Positions 51,490-64,000 of a DNA stretch of 64,000 nucleotides are shown one piece after another (within the stretch, counting starts at the first letter, position 1; every line of letters starts with the position of its first letter). This DNA comes from Aristolochia californica (taxonomy: Eukaryota > Streptophyta > Magnoliopsida > Piperales > Aristolochiaceae), in contig JARWKL010000004.1 of the NCBI GenBank assembly GCA_029961685.1, positions 30,385,610 through 30,449,609 on the forward strand, given 5' to 3'. The notes below the pieces were generated by a model. The model was not told where the DNA came from, did not search any database, and worked only from the letters and a program-made list of their open reading frames with translations. A program made the position numbers and the translations under genes.

Positions 51490-52882
51490 TTGGCTTTGGT
51501 ATTTGTGATTTTTAAGGATTGTAAACTCTTTTAGTTTTATTTTTGTTGGGTTTTGCAATAATTAGAAGAGGGGGGCGAGACATTTTTTACTGAGTGTTGA
51601 CTCCCAAACTATTAGTCATTTCTAAAAAAAATTATAGCCGTTACACATCATTAATTAAACAAAACATTTACGATGATCTATTAATTGTTAGGTCCATTTT
51701 TTTTAATATAGGTAAAAATTGGGTTGTTTGGTTCAGGTAAATATTCCACTGCACATTAACTTGAGAATTTAACTTTTTCTACTCCTTGAAATTTGTGGGT
51801 CATTAGGTCATTTGCATCTTCAACATGTTTCTGGCATGCATATCCACCACATCTAAAACATGTTAGGATCAATTAAAAATCTCTTTCTTATAAAATTCCA
51901 CCAAGCTATTAGGGGTTGTCTAAGTGGAATTTCCCAAACATGGATCACAAAACTTTGGCAATAATTCTTAATGCGTGAAATAATTTCCTTCACTCTCATT
52001 TATTGTGGTTTTCAATTTTTTTTTGCATATATAAACTCTAAAATTATCATTTTTTGTGATCTATTTGCCTTATCTTTTTGTTTACTAGAATAAAGGGAGA
52101 GTGAAACATCTAGTTTGGAATGCTGAGAGAGATAATTTCAAAAAGTATCTGTGATTTTTAAGGATTTTAAACTCTTTTAGTTTTTTGTATATTGGGTTTT
52201 GCAATCATCGAAAGAGGGGGGCGAGGCATTTTTAACTGAGTGTTGACTCCTAAACCATAAGTCATTTCTAACAAAAATTATAGCCGTTACACATCAATAA
52301 TTGATCAAAACATTTACGATGATCTATGACTGGTAGGTCCACTTTTTGAAAATAGGCAAAAAAGTGGGTTGTTTGGCTCAAGTAAATATCCCGCCGCATG
52401 TTACCTTGAGAATTTAATGTTTTCTACTCCTTGAATTTTTTGGATCATTAGGTAATTTACATGTTCAACATGTTTCTGGCATGCATGTCCACATCATGTA
52501 AAACATCTTAGGATCAATTAGAAAACACTTTCTTATAAAATTCCACCAAGCTATTAGGGGTTGTACCAATGGAATTTCCCAAACATGGATAACAAAACTT
52601 TGGTGTTCATTTTTAGTGTGTGAAATAATTTTCTTCACTTAAATTTATTTTAATTTTGAGATTTTTTTAATAAAAATTTTCATTTTGTTGTGATCTATTT
52701 GTCGTATCTTATTGTTTACCAGAAAAATGGGAGAGTGAAAACTCAAGTTTGGAATTCAAAAAAAATTGAACATCTAAAATGGAAATGCACAAATGCTGAG
52801 ATAGTTCAGAAAAGTATCTGTGATTTTTAATGATTGTAAACTCTTTTAGTTTCTTATATATTGGGTTTGGCAATCATCCGAA

Positions 52883-52921
<39 letters not shown>

Positions 52922-55080
52922 CGGGGGTGACGCATTTTTGGCAATGTGTTTACATCCAAACTAAAAGTCATTTCTAAAAAAAATTATAGTCGTTACACAT
53001 CATTAATTGATCGAAATATTTACAATGATCTATGATTCTTAGGTCCGCTTTTTGTTAATTGGGCAAAAAAATGGGTTGTTTGGCTCTGGTAAATATTTAA
53101 TGCGTGAAATAATTTTCTTCATTTTCATTTATTATAGTTTTCAATTTTTTTTTCATACATAAACACTAAAATTTTTATTTTGTTGAGTTCTATATTCCTG
53201 ATCGTTTTGTTTACCAAAAAAATGGAAGAGGAAAATTCAAGTTTGTATTTCAAAAAAAATTGAACATCTAAAATGGAAATGCACAAAATCTGAGAGACTC
53301 CCAAACCATAAGTCATTTCTAACAAAAATTGTAGCCGTTACACATCATTAATTGAACAAAACATTCATGATGATCTATGATTGTTCGGTCCGCTTTTTGT
53401 AAAATAGGCAACAAGGGGGTTGTTTGACTCTGATAAATATCCCACCGCATGTTAACTTGGGAATTTAATTTTTTCTACTACTTGAAATTTTTAGATCATT
53501 AGGTCATTTGCATCTTCAACATGTTTCTAGCATGCATATCCACCACATTTAAAACATGTTAGGATCAATTAGAAATCTCTTTCTAATAAAATTCAACCAA
53601 GCTATTAGGGGTTGTACTAGTGGAATTTCGCAAACATGGATAACAAAACTTTGTTGTTCATTTTTAGTGCGTGAAATAATTTTCTTCACTTACTTTTATT
53701 GTTGTTTCCAAATTTTTCTTCATACATAAACTCTAAAATTTTCATTTTGTTGTGATCTACTTGCCTTACCTTTTTGTTCACCAGAAAAATGGGAGAGTGA
53801 AAACTGAAGTTTGGATTCGAAAAAAAATTGAACATCCAAAATGGAAATGCACAAATGCTGAGAGAGATAATTCCATAAAGTATCTGTGATTTTTAAGGAT
53901 TGTAAACTCTTTTAGTTTTTTATAGGTTGGGTTTGGCAATCACCGGAAGAGGAGGCGAGGCATTTTTAATTGAGTGTTGACACCCAAACCATAAGTCATT
54001 ACTAACAAAAATTATAGTCGTTACACGTCATTAATCGATCAAATCATTTACGATGATCTATGATTGTTAGGTCCACTTTTTAAAAAATAGGCAAAAAGTG
54101 GGTTGTTTGGCTCTAGTAAATATCCCATGAGAACTATTTGCCTTACATTTTTGTTTACAAGAAAAATGGAAGAGTGAAAATTCAAGTATGTATTTGAAAA
54201 AAAAATTGAACTTCCAAAATAAAAATGTACAAATGCTGAGAGTGATAATTCCCAAAAGTATCTGTGATTTTTAAGGATTGTAAACTTATTTAGATTTTTA
54301 TATATTGGGTTTTGCTGTCATCGGAAGAGGGGGGTGAGGCATTTTTATCTGAGTGTTGACTGCCAAACCATAAGTCAAATCTAACAAAAATTATAGCTAT
54401 TACAAATCATTAATCAATCAAAACATTTATGATGATCTACGATTGTTAGGTTTGCTTTTTGTAAAATAGGCAAAAAGTGGGTTGTTTGGATTTGGTAAAT
54501 ATACCGCCGCACGTTAACTTGAGAATTTAATTTTTTCTACTCCTTGAAATTTTTTGATCATTAGGTCATTTGCATCTTCAACATGTTTCTGGCTTGCATA
54601 TCCACCACATTTAAAACATGTTAATATCAATTGGAAATCACTTTCTTTTAAAATTCCACCAAGATATAAGGGGTTGTACTAGTGGAATTTCCCAAACATG
54701 GATAACAAAACTTTTGTGTTCATTTTTAGTGCTTGGAATAGTTTTCTTCACTTACAATTATTATAGATTTCAATTTTTTTTGCACACATAAACTATAAAA
54801 TTTTTATTTTGTTGTGATCTATTTGCCTTATCTTTTTGTTTACCAGAAAAATGGGAGAGTGAAAACTCAAGTTTGGATTTGAAAAGAAATTCAACATCCA
54901 AAATGGAAATGCACAAATGCATAGAGATATAATTCCAAAAAGTATCTGTGACTTTTAAGGATTTTAAACTCTTTTAGTTTTTTATATATTTGGTTTTGCA
55001 ATCATCGAAAGAGGGGGGACGAGGCATTTTTAACAGAGTGTAGACTCCCAAACCATAAGTCAATTAGAAACTACAACATG
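51490..55080 (-). repeat. Rearranged part of the satellite with out-of-phase joints
   Basis: Monomers are joined out of phase at about 51500 (GGCTTTGGTA to TTTGTGATTT), 53097 (GGTAAATAT to TTAATGCGTG), 53297 (CTGAGAG to ACTCCCAAACC), 54130 (AAATATCCCA to TGAGAACTATTTGCC) and 55061-55075 (CATAAGTCAATTAG to ACAACATG). A similar joint lies at about 61470 (CCAATAGGTA to CGATGATC). Landmark spacing is 894, 1053, 1060 and 496 bp here and 490 bp at 61.2-61.7 kb. Confidence 0.75.
52885..52921 (-). repeat. Expanded poly-G tract (poly-C in monomer sense)
   Basis: G37 followed by CGGGGG, same monomer phase, in the disturbed part of the block. Confidence 0.9.
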
Positions 55081-55506
55081 TTTCTTGCATGCTTATCCAC
55101 CACATTTAAAACAGGTTAGGATCAATTAGAAATTTTTTTCTCATAAAATTCCACCAAGCTATTAGGGGTTGTACTAGTGGAATTTCACAAACATGAATAA
55201 CAAAACTATGGCGTTCAGTTTTAGTGTGTGAAATAATTTTCTTCACTTACATTTATTATAGTTTTCAAATTTTTTTGCGTACATAAACTCTAAAATTTTC
55301 ATTTTGTTGTGATCTATTTCCTTCTCTTTTTGCTTACCAGAAAAATGGAACATTGAAAGCTCAAGTTTGGATTTGAAAACAAATTTAACGTCCAAAATGG
55401 AAAGACACAAATGCTGAGAGCGATAGTTCTAAAAAGTATCTGTGATTTTCATTGTAAACTCTTTTAGTTTTGTTTATATTGGGTTTTGCAATCATAGGAA
55501 GAGGGC

Positions 55507-55508
<2 letters not shown>

Positions 55509-55543
<35 letters not shown>
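55509..55543 (-). repeat. Expanded poly-G tract (poly-C in monomer sense)
   Basis: G35 followed by AG-rich sequence up to about 55560, same monomer phase. Confidence 0.9.
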
Positions 55544-55544
<1 letters not shown>

Positions 55545-55848
55545 GGGGGGGGAGGGGTGGTGGTTTGGCATTTTTAACTGAGTGTTGACTCCCAAACCAT
55601 AAGTCATTTCTAACAAAAATTATTGCTTTTTTCACATCATTAATCAATCAAAATATTTATTATGATCTATGATTGTTAGGTCCACTTTTTGGAAAATAGC
55701 AAAAAGTGGTTGTTTGGCTTTGGTAAATATCCCACCCCATGTTAACTTGAGAATTTAATTTTTTCTACACCATGAAATTTTTGGATCATTAGGTCATTTG
55801 CATCTTCAACATGTTTCTGGCATGCATATCCACCACATTTAAAACATG

Positions 55849-57530
55849 TTTGCATCAATTAGAAATCTCTTTCTTATAAAATTCCACCCAACTATTAGGG
55901 GTTGTACTAGTGGAATTTCCAAAACATAGAGAATAAAACTTTTGCATTCATTTTTAGTCCGTGAAATAATTTTCTTCACTTATATTTATTATAGTTTTCA
56001 AATTTTATTGCATACATAAATTTTCATTTTATTGTAATCTATTTGCCTTATATTTTTGTTTACGAAAAAAATGGGAGAGTGAAAACTATAGTTTGGAAAT
56101 GCACAAATGTTGAGAGAGATAATTCCAAAAGGTATCAGTGATTTTTAAGCATTTTAAACTCTTTTAGTTTTGTGTATATTGGGTTTTGTAATCATCGGAA
56201 GAGGTGGGCGAGGCATTTTTAAATGAGTGTTGACTACAAAACCATAAGTCATTTCTAACAAAAGTTATAGCCATTACATATCATTAATCGATCAAAACAT
56301 TTACGATGATCTATGATTGTTAGGTCCACTTTTTTTAAAATAGGCAAAAAGTGGGTTGTTTGGCTCTGGTAAATATCCCACCGCACGTTAACTTGAGAAT
56401 TTAATTTTTTCTACTCCTTGAAGTTTTTGGATCATTAGGTCATTTGCATGTTCAACATGTTTCTGGCATACAAATCCACCACGTTTTAAACATGTTTGGA
56501 TCAATTAGAAATTTCTCTCTCATAAAATTCTTGCAAGCTATTAGGGGTTGTACTAGTGGAATTTCCCAAATGTGGACAACAAAACTTCGGTGTTTATTTT
56601 TAGAGAGTGAAATAATTTTCTTCACTTAGATTTATTATAGTTTTAATTTTTTTTTGTCATAAACTCTAAAATTTTCATTTTCTTGTGATTTATTTGCTAT
56701 TTCTTTTTGTTTACCAAAAAAATGGGAGAGTGAAAACTCTAGTTTGGATTTGAAAAAAAATTTAACATCCAAAATGGAAATGCACAAATGCTGAGAGAGA
56801 TAGTTCCACAAAGTAACTGTGATTTTTAAGGATTGTAAACTCTTTTAGTTTTTTATATATTGAGTTTTGCGATCATCGGAAGAGGGGGGCGAGGCATTTC
56901 TAACTGAGGGTTGACTCCTAAACCATAAGTCATTTCGAACAAAAGCTATAGCCGTTACACATCATTAATTGATCAAAACATTTACAATGATCTATGATGG
57001 TTAGGTCCGCTTTTTGTTAAATAGGCAAAAAGAGGTTGTTCGGCTCTGGTAAATAGCCCATTGCGCGTTAACTTCAGAATTAAAATTTTTCTTCTCCTTG
57101 AAATTTTTCAATCATTAGGTCATTTGCATCTTCAACATGTTTCTTGCATACATATCCACCACATTTAAAACATGTTTGCATCAATTAGAAATCTCTTTCT
57201 TATAAAATTACACCCAACTATTAGGGTTGTACTAGTGGAATTTCCCAAACATAGATAACAAAACTTTTGCATTCATTTTTAGTCCGTGAAATAATTTTCT
57301 TCACTAACATTTTTTATAGTTTTCATTTTTTTTTTGCATACATAAATTTTCATTTTGTTGTAATCTATTTGCCTTATATTTTTTTTTACCAAAAAAATGG
57401 GAGAGTGAAAATTCTAGTTTGGAAATTCACAAATCCTGAGAGAAATAATTCAAAAAGGTATCTGTGATTTTAAAGGATTTTAAACTCTTTTAGTTTTTTG
57501 TATATTGGGTTTTGTAATCATCTGAAGAGG
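55849..57530 (-). repeat. Dimeric higher-order repeat (~1.33 kb offset) in the distal block
   Basis: CATGTTTGCATCAATTAG, CACCCAACTATTAGG, TTTTGCATTCATTTTTAGTC and a shared 29-bp internal deletion occur at 55.85-56.20 and 57.17-57.53 kb. Confidence 0.6.
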
Positions 57531-59079
57531 GGGGGCGAGGCATTTTTAACTGAGCGTTGACTACCAAACCATAAGTCATTTCTAACAAAAATTATAGCCA
57601 TTACATATCCTTAATTGATCAAAACATTTCCGATGATCTATGATTGTTAGGTCAGCTTTTTTTAAAATAGGCAAAAAGTGGGTTGTTTGACTCTAGTAAA
57701 TATCCCACCACAAGTTAACTTTAGAATTTAAATTTTTCTACTCCTTGAAATTTTGGATCATTAGGTCATTTGCATTTTTAATATGTTTCTGGCATGCATT
57801 TAAAACATGTTAGGATCAATTAGAAATCTCTTTTTTATAAAATTCCACCAAGCTATTAGGGGTTGTACAAGTGGAATTTCCAAAACATGCATAACAAAAT
57901 TTTGGTGTTCTTTTTGATTGTGTAAAATAGTTTTCTTCACTTTCATTTATTATAGTTTTCAATTTTTTTTTCATAAATAAACTGTAAAAGTTTCATTTTG
58001 TTGTGATGTATTTGCCTTATCTTTTTGTTTACCAGAAAAATAGGAAAGTGAAAACTCTAGTTTGGATTTGAAAAAAAAATTAACATCCAAAATGGAAATG
58101 CGCAAATGCTGAGAGAGATAATTCCAAAAAGTACCTGTGATTTATAAGGATTGTAAACTCCTTTAGTTTTTTATATATTGGGTTTTGCAATCATCAGAAG
58201 AGGGAGACGAGACTTTTTTAACTAAGTGTTGACTCCCAAACCAGATGTCATTTCTCAAAAAAATATAGTTCTTACACATCAATAATCGATCAAAACATTT
58301 TTTATGATCCATGATTGTTAGGTCCGCTTTTTGTAAAATATGAAAAAAGTGTTGTTTGGCTCTGGAAAATATCCCATCACACTTTAACTTGAGAATTTAA
58401 GTTTTTCTACTCCTTGAAATTTTTGGATCATTAGGTCATTTGTATCTTTAACATGTTTCTGGCATGCATATCCACCACATTTAAAACATGTTAGGATCAA
58501 TTAGTAGTTTCTTTCTCATAAAATTCCACCAAGCTATTAAGGGTTGTACAGGTGGAATTTCCCAAACTTGGATAACAAAACTTTGGTGTTTATTTTGAGT
58601 GCGTGAAATAATTTTCTTCACTTACATTTATTATAGTTTTCAAATTTTTTTGCATTCATAAACTCTAAAATTTTCATTTTTTTGTGATTTATATGCCTTT
58701 TCTTTTTGTTTACAAGAAAAATGGCAGAATGAAAACTAAAGTTTGGATTTGAAAAAAAATTTAACATCCAAAATAAAAATGCAGAAATGCAGATAGAGAT
58801 AGTTCTAAAACGTATCTGTGATTTTTAAGGATTGTAAAATCTTTTAGTTTTTTATATATTGGGTTTTGAAATCATTGGAAGAGGGGGGCGAGGCATTTTC
58901 AACTGAGTGTTCACTCCCAAACCAGATGTCATTTCTCAAAAAAATATAGCCATGATCTATGATTGTTAGGTCCGCTTTTTGTAAAATAGGAAAAAAGTGG
59001 GTTGTTTGGCTTTGGTAAATATCCTACCACTCGTTAACTTGAGAATTTAACTTTTTCTACTCCTTGAAATTTTTGGATC

Positions 59080-60900
59080 ACTAGGTCATTTGCATCTTCA
59101 ACATGTTTCTGGTATGCATATCCACCACATTTAAAACATGTTAGGATCAAATAGAAATCTCATTCTTATAAAATTCCACCTAGCTATTAGTGGTAGAACT
59201 AGTGGAATTTCCCAAACATTGATAAGAAAGTCTATGTGTTCACTTTTAGTGCATGAAATAATTTTCTTCACTTACATTTATAATAGTTTTCAATTTTTTT
59301 TGTATACATAAACTCTAAAATTTTCATTTTGTTGTGATCTATTTGCGTTATCTTTTTGTTTACCAGAAAAATGGTAGAGTGAAAACTCAAGTTTGGATTT
59401 GAAAAAAAATCGACCATCCAAATGGAAAATGCACAAATGATGAGAGAGATAATTCCTAAAAGAATCTGTGATTTTTAAGGATTATATACTCTTTTAGTTT
59501 TTAAAATATTGGGTTTTGCAATCATAAGAAGAGGAGGGCGAGGCATTTTTAACTGAGTGTTGACTCCCAAACCTAACAATAATTATATTCGTTACACACC
59601 ATTAATCAATCAAAACATTTATGATGATCAATGATTGTTAGGTCCGCTTTTTTTAAAATAGGCAAAAAGTGGGTTGTTTGGCTCTGGTAAATATCCCACC
59701 GCAAGATAACTTTAGAATTTAATTTATTCTACTCGAATTTTTCGGATCATTAGGTCCTTTGCATCTTCAACATGTTTCTGGCATGCATATCCACAGCATT
59801 TAATACATGTTAGGATCAATTAGAAATCTCTTTCTTATAAAATTCCACCAAGCTATTAGGGGTTGTACTAGTGGAATTTCCCAAACATGGATAACAAAAA
59901 TTTAGTGTTTATTTTTAGTGCATGAAATAATTTTCTTCACTTACATTTATTATAGTTTTGAATTTTTTTTGCATACATCAACTGTAAAAGTTTCATTTTG
60001 TTATGATCTATTTGCCTTATCTTTTTGTTTAACAGAAAAATGGGATTGCGAAAATTCATGTTTGGATTTGAAAAAAATTTAACATCCAAAATGGAAATGC
60101 ACAAATGCTGATAGAGATAATTCCAAAAAGTATCTATTATTTATAAGGATTGTAAAATCTTTTAGTTTTTTATATATTGGGTTTTGCAATCATCAGAAGG
60201 GGGAGCAAGGCATTTTTAACCGAGTGTTGACTCCCACACCATAAGTCATTTCTAACAAAAAGTATAGCCATTACACATCGTAAATTGATCAAAACATTTA
60301 CGATGATCTATGATTGTTAGGTCCGCTTTTTATAAAATCGGCAAAAAGTGGGTTGTTTGGCTCTAGTAAATATCCCACCGCACGTTAACATGAGAATTTA
60401 AGTTTTTCTACTACTTTAAAATTTTGGATCACTAGGTCATTTGCATCATCAACATGTTTTTGGGATGCATATCCACCACATTTAAAACATGTTAGGATCA
60501 AATAGAAATCTCATTCTTATAAAATTCCACCTAGCTATTAGTGGTTGAACTAGTGGAATTTGCCAAACATGGATAAGAAAACTTATGTGTTCATTTTTAC
60601 GGCGTGAAATAATTTTCTTCACTTACATTTATTATAGTTTTCAATTTTTTTTGCATACATAAACTCTAAAATTTTCGTTTTGTTGTGATCTATTTGCGTC
60701 ATCTTTTTGTTTACCAGAAAAATGGTAGAGTGAAAACTCAAGTTTGGATTTGAAAAAAAATTGAACACCCAAAATGGAAATGCACAAATGATGAGAGACA
60801 TAATTCCATAAAGAATCTATGATTTTTAAGGATTGTATACTCTTTTAGATTTTTATATATTGGGTTTTGCAATCATAAGAAGAGGGGGGCGAGCCATTTT
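59080..60900 (-). repeat. Dimeric higher-order repeat (~1.35 kb offset) in the distal block
   Basis: GATCACTAGGTCATTTGC, GATCAAATAGAAATCTCATT, CCACCTAGCTATTAGTGG, ATGATGAGAGA and TATACTCTTTTAG are shared by 59.08-59.55 and 60.43-60.90 kb. Confidence 0.65.
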
Positions 60901-62063
60901 TAACTGAGTGTTGACTCCTAAACCAGATGTCAATTCTCAAAAAATTATAGCCGTTACACATAATTAATCCATCAAAATATTTACGATGATCTATGATTGC
61001 TAGGTCCGCTTTTTGTAAAATAGGCAAAATGTGGGTTGTTGGGCTCTGGTAAATATCCCACCGCACATTAACTTCAGAATTTAATTTTTTCTTCTCTTTG
61101 AAAATTTTTGACCATTAGATCATTTGCATCTTCAACATGTTTCTGGCATGCATATCCTCCACATTTAAAAATTTTTAGGATCAATTAGAAATCTCTTTCT
61201 TATAAAATTCCACCAAGCTACTAGTGGTGGTACTAGTGGAATTTCCCAAACATAGATGACAAAACTTTGGCGTTCATTTTTAGTTCGTGAAATAATTTTC
61301 TTCACTTACATTTATTATAGTTTTCAATTTTTTTTGCTTCCATAAACTCTTAAATTTTCATTTTGTTGTGATCTATTTGAATTATTTTTTTTTTTTTACC
61401 AAAAAAATGCGAGGGTTAAAACTCTAGTTTGGAAATGCACAAATGTGGAGAGACATAATTCCAATAGGTACGATGATCTATGATTATTAGGTCCACTTTT
61501 TGTAAAATAGGCAAAAAGTGGGTTGTTTGGCTTTGGTAAATATATCCCACCGCATGTTAACTTGAGAATTTAATTTTTTTTACTCCTTGAAAATTTTGGA
61601 TCATTAGGTCGTTTGCATCTTCAACATATTTCAGGCATGCATATCCACAACATTTAAAACATGTTAGGATCAATTAGAAATCTCTTTCTTTTTAAATTCC
61701 ACCAAGCTATTAGGGGTTGTACTAGTGGAATTTCCCAAACATGGATAAAAAGACTTTGATGTTCAACTTTAGTGCGTGAAATAATTTTCTTCACTTACTT
61801 TTATTATCGTTTTCAAATTTTTTTGCAATCATAAACTGTAAAAGTTATATTTTGTGGTGATCTATTAGCCTTATCTTTTTGTTTACATGAAAATTTGAGA
61901 AAGAAAACTCAAGTTTGGATTTGAAAAAAAATTGAACATCCAAAATGGAAATGCACAAATGAAGAGAGAGATAATTCCAAAAAGTATCTGTGATTTATAA
62001 GGATTGTAAACTCTTTTAGGTTTTTTATATATTGATTTTTGCAATCATCGGAAGAAGGGTGCA

Positions 62064-62097
62064 GGGGGGGGGGGGGGGGGGGGGGGGCAGAAATGTT
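62064..62097 (-). repeat. Expanded poly-G tract (poly-C in monomer sense)
   Basis: G34 at the same monomer phase near the right end of the window. Confidence 0.9.
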
Positions 62098-64000
62098 TAA
62101 CTGAGTGTTGACTCCCAAACCAGAAGTCATTTCTAAAAACAATTATAGCCATTACACATCATTAATCGAACAAAATATTTACGATGATAAATGATTGTTA
62201 GGTCCATTTTTTGTAAAATAGGCAAAAAAATGGGTTGTTTTGCTCTGGGAAATATCCCACCACACGTTAAGTTGAGAATTTAATTTTCTACTCCTTGAAA
62301 TTTTTGGATCATTAGCTCATTTGCATTTTCGACATGTTTCTCACATGCATATCCACCACATTTAAAACAAGTTACGATCAATTAGAAATCTCTTTCTTAT
62401 AAAATTCCACCAAACTATTTAATGATGTACTAGTGGAATTTCCCAAACATGGATAACAAAACATTGATGTTCATTTTTAGTGCGTGAAATAATTTTCTTC
62501 ACTTAAATTTATTTGAGTTTTCAAATTTTTATCCATACATAAAATCTAAAACTTTTCATTTTGTTGTGATCTTTTGACCTTATCTTTTTGTTTACGAGAA
62601 AACTGGGAGTGTGAAAACTAAAGTTTATATTTGAAAAAATATTTGAACATCCAAAATGGAAATGTACAAATGCTAAGAAAGATAATTCCAAAAAGTATAT
62701 GTGGTTTTTAAGGATACTAACTCTTTTAGTTTTTTATTTATTGGGTTTTGCAACTATCAGAAGAGGGGGCGAGGCATTTTTAACTGAGTGTTGACTCCCA
62801 AACAATAAGTCATTTTCGACAAAAATTATACACATAACACATCATTGATCGAACAAAACATTTGTGATGATCTATGATTGTTAGGACCGCTTTTTGTAAA
62901 ATAGGCAAAAAGTGGGTGGTTTGGCTCTGGAAAATATCCCACTGCACGTTAACTTGAGAATTTAATTTTTCAATTGCTTGAAATTTTTGGATCATTAGGT
63001 CATTTGCATCATCAACACTTTTTTGGCATACATATCCACCACATTTAAAACATGTTAGGATCAATTAGAAATCTCTTTCTTATAAAATTCCACCAAGCTA
63101 TTAGGGGTTGCACTAGTGGATTTTGACAAACATGGATAAAAAAACTTTGGCATTCATTTTTAGTGCGTGAAATAATTTTCTTCACTTACATTTATTATAG
63201 TTTTCAAATTTTTTTGCTTACATAAACTCTAACATTTTCATTTTGTCGTGATCTATTTGCCTTATCTTTTTGTTTACCAGAAAAATGGGAGAGTGAAAAC
63301 TCAAGTTTGAATTTTAAAAACAAATTAACATGCAAAATGGAAATGCACAAATGCTGAGAGAGATAATTCTAAAAAGTATCTGTGATTTTTAAGGAATGTA
63401 AAATCTTTTAGTATTTTATATATTGGGTTTTGTAATCATCGCAAGAGGATGGGCGAGGCATTTTTAGCTGAGTGTTATCTCCCAAACCATAAGTCATTTC
63501 TGAAAAACATTATAGCCATTACACATCATTAATCGATCAAAACATTTATGATGATGTATGTTTGTTAGGTCCGCTATTTGTAAAATAGGCAAAAAGTGGG
63601 TTGTTTGGCTCTGGTAAATACCCCACTGCCCCACCGCACGTTAACTTGAGAATTTAATTTTTTCTACTCCTTGAAATTTTTGGATCATTAGGTCATTTGT
63701 GTCTTCAATATGTTTATGGCATGCATATCCACCACATTTAAAACATGTTAGGATCAATTATAAATCCATTTCTTTTAAAATTCCACAAAGCTATTAGGTG
63801 GTTGTACTAGTGGAATTTCACAAACATGGATAAAAAAACTTTGGCTTTCATTTTTAGTGCATGAAATAATTTTCTTCACTTACATTTATAATATTTTTCA
63901 AATTCTAAAATTTTCATTTTGTGGGGATCTATTTGCCTTTTCTTTTTGTATACCAGAAAAATGGGAGAGTGAAAACTCAAGTTTGAATTTTCAAAAAAAT

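Larger units (their letters stand above)
47481..64000 (-). repeat. Satellite array, subfamily B, inverted orientation, about 24 full or partial monomers
   Basis: The array resumes at about 47481 in the same inverted orientation as before the retrotransposon and runs off the window. The reverse landmark is seen at about 47597, 48290, 48966, 49647, 50330, 51013, 51907, 52552, 53605, 54665, 55161, 55891, 56545, 57219, 57857, 58540, 59186, 59852, 60535, 61218, 61708, 62412, 63098 and 63795. Spacing is regular in much of the block but irregular at 51.0-55.2 and 61.2-61.7 kb, where out-of-phase joints occur. Subfamily B diagnostic bases are kept throughout. No gene is supported. Confidence 0.95.

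Overview
The window is repeat-dominated nuclear DNA from a flowering plant. It holds no intact host gene, no RNA gene and nothing bacterial. The evidence is an AT-rich tandem satellite with a monomer of about 680 bp filling roughly 80% of the window, a decayed Athila-type Ty3/gypsy LTR retrotransposon inside the satellite, and a broken endogenous plant pararetrovirus (Caulimoviridae) at the left edge. The species cannot be told from the sequence. The setting looks like pericentromeric or centromeric heterochromatin, which is an inference.

Layout. 1-3581: endogenous pararetrovirus fragment, in the order end of reverse transcriptase plus RNase H, a second ORF of unknown function, a promoter with TATA box, a tRNA-Met primer binding site, a leader, and the first part of the movement protein. 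It crosses the viral genome origin and is cut off inside the movement protein by satellite DNA. 3582-17834: satellite subfamily A, plus orientation, about 21 monomers. 17835-18076: 242 bp of unidentified non-satellite DNA. 18077-29381: subfamily B, plus orientation, about 17 monomers. 29382-29387: orientation switch at the centre of a palindrome. 29388-38984: subfamily B inverted, about 15 monomers. 38985-47480: Athila-like element (gag, protease, RT-RNase H, integrase, 3' noncoding region, 3' LTR), with no 5' LTR and many stops and frameshifts. 47481-64000: subfamily B, still inverted, about 24 full or partial monomers, with several out-of-phase joints in its middle.

The genes do not work together as a pathway. 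Both elements are fossils: their reading frames are broken mainly by stops that fit C-to-T or G-to-A change at Gln, Trp or Arg codons, plus single-base shifts. The clearest structure is in the satellite. It has two subfamilies with fixed diagnostic differences that meet exactly at the 242-bp filler, an inversion inside subfamily B, local higher-order repeats of 2, 3 and 5 monomers, three inverted-repeat motifs retained in many monomers, and a C-rich site where homopolymers of 23-38 bases have grown repeatedly at the same phase.

Limits: monomer counts, offsets and similarity are by eye. Boundaries of repeat blocks are good to about 5 bp at sharp junctions and tens of bp for higher-order repeats.
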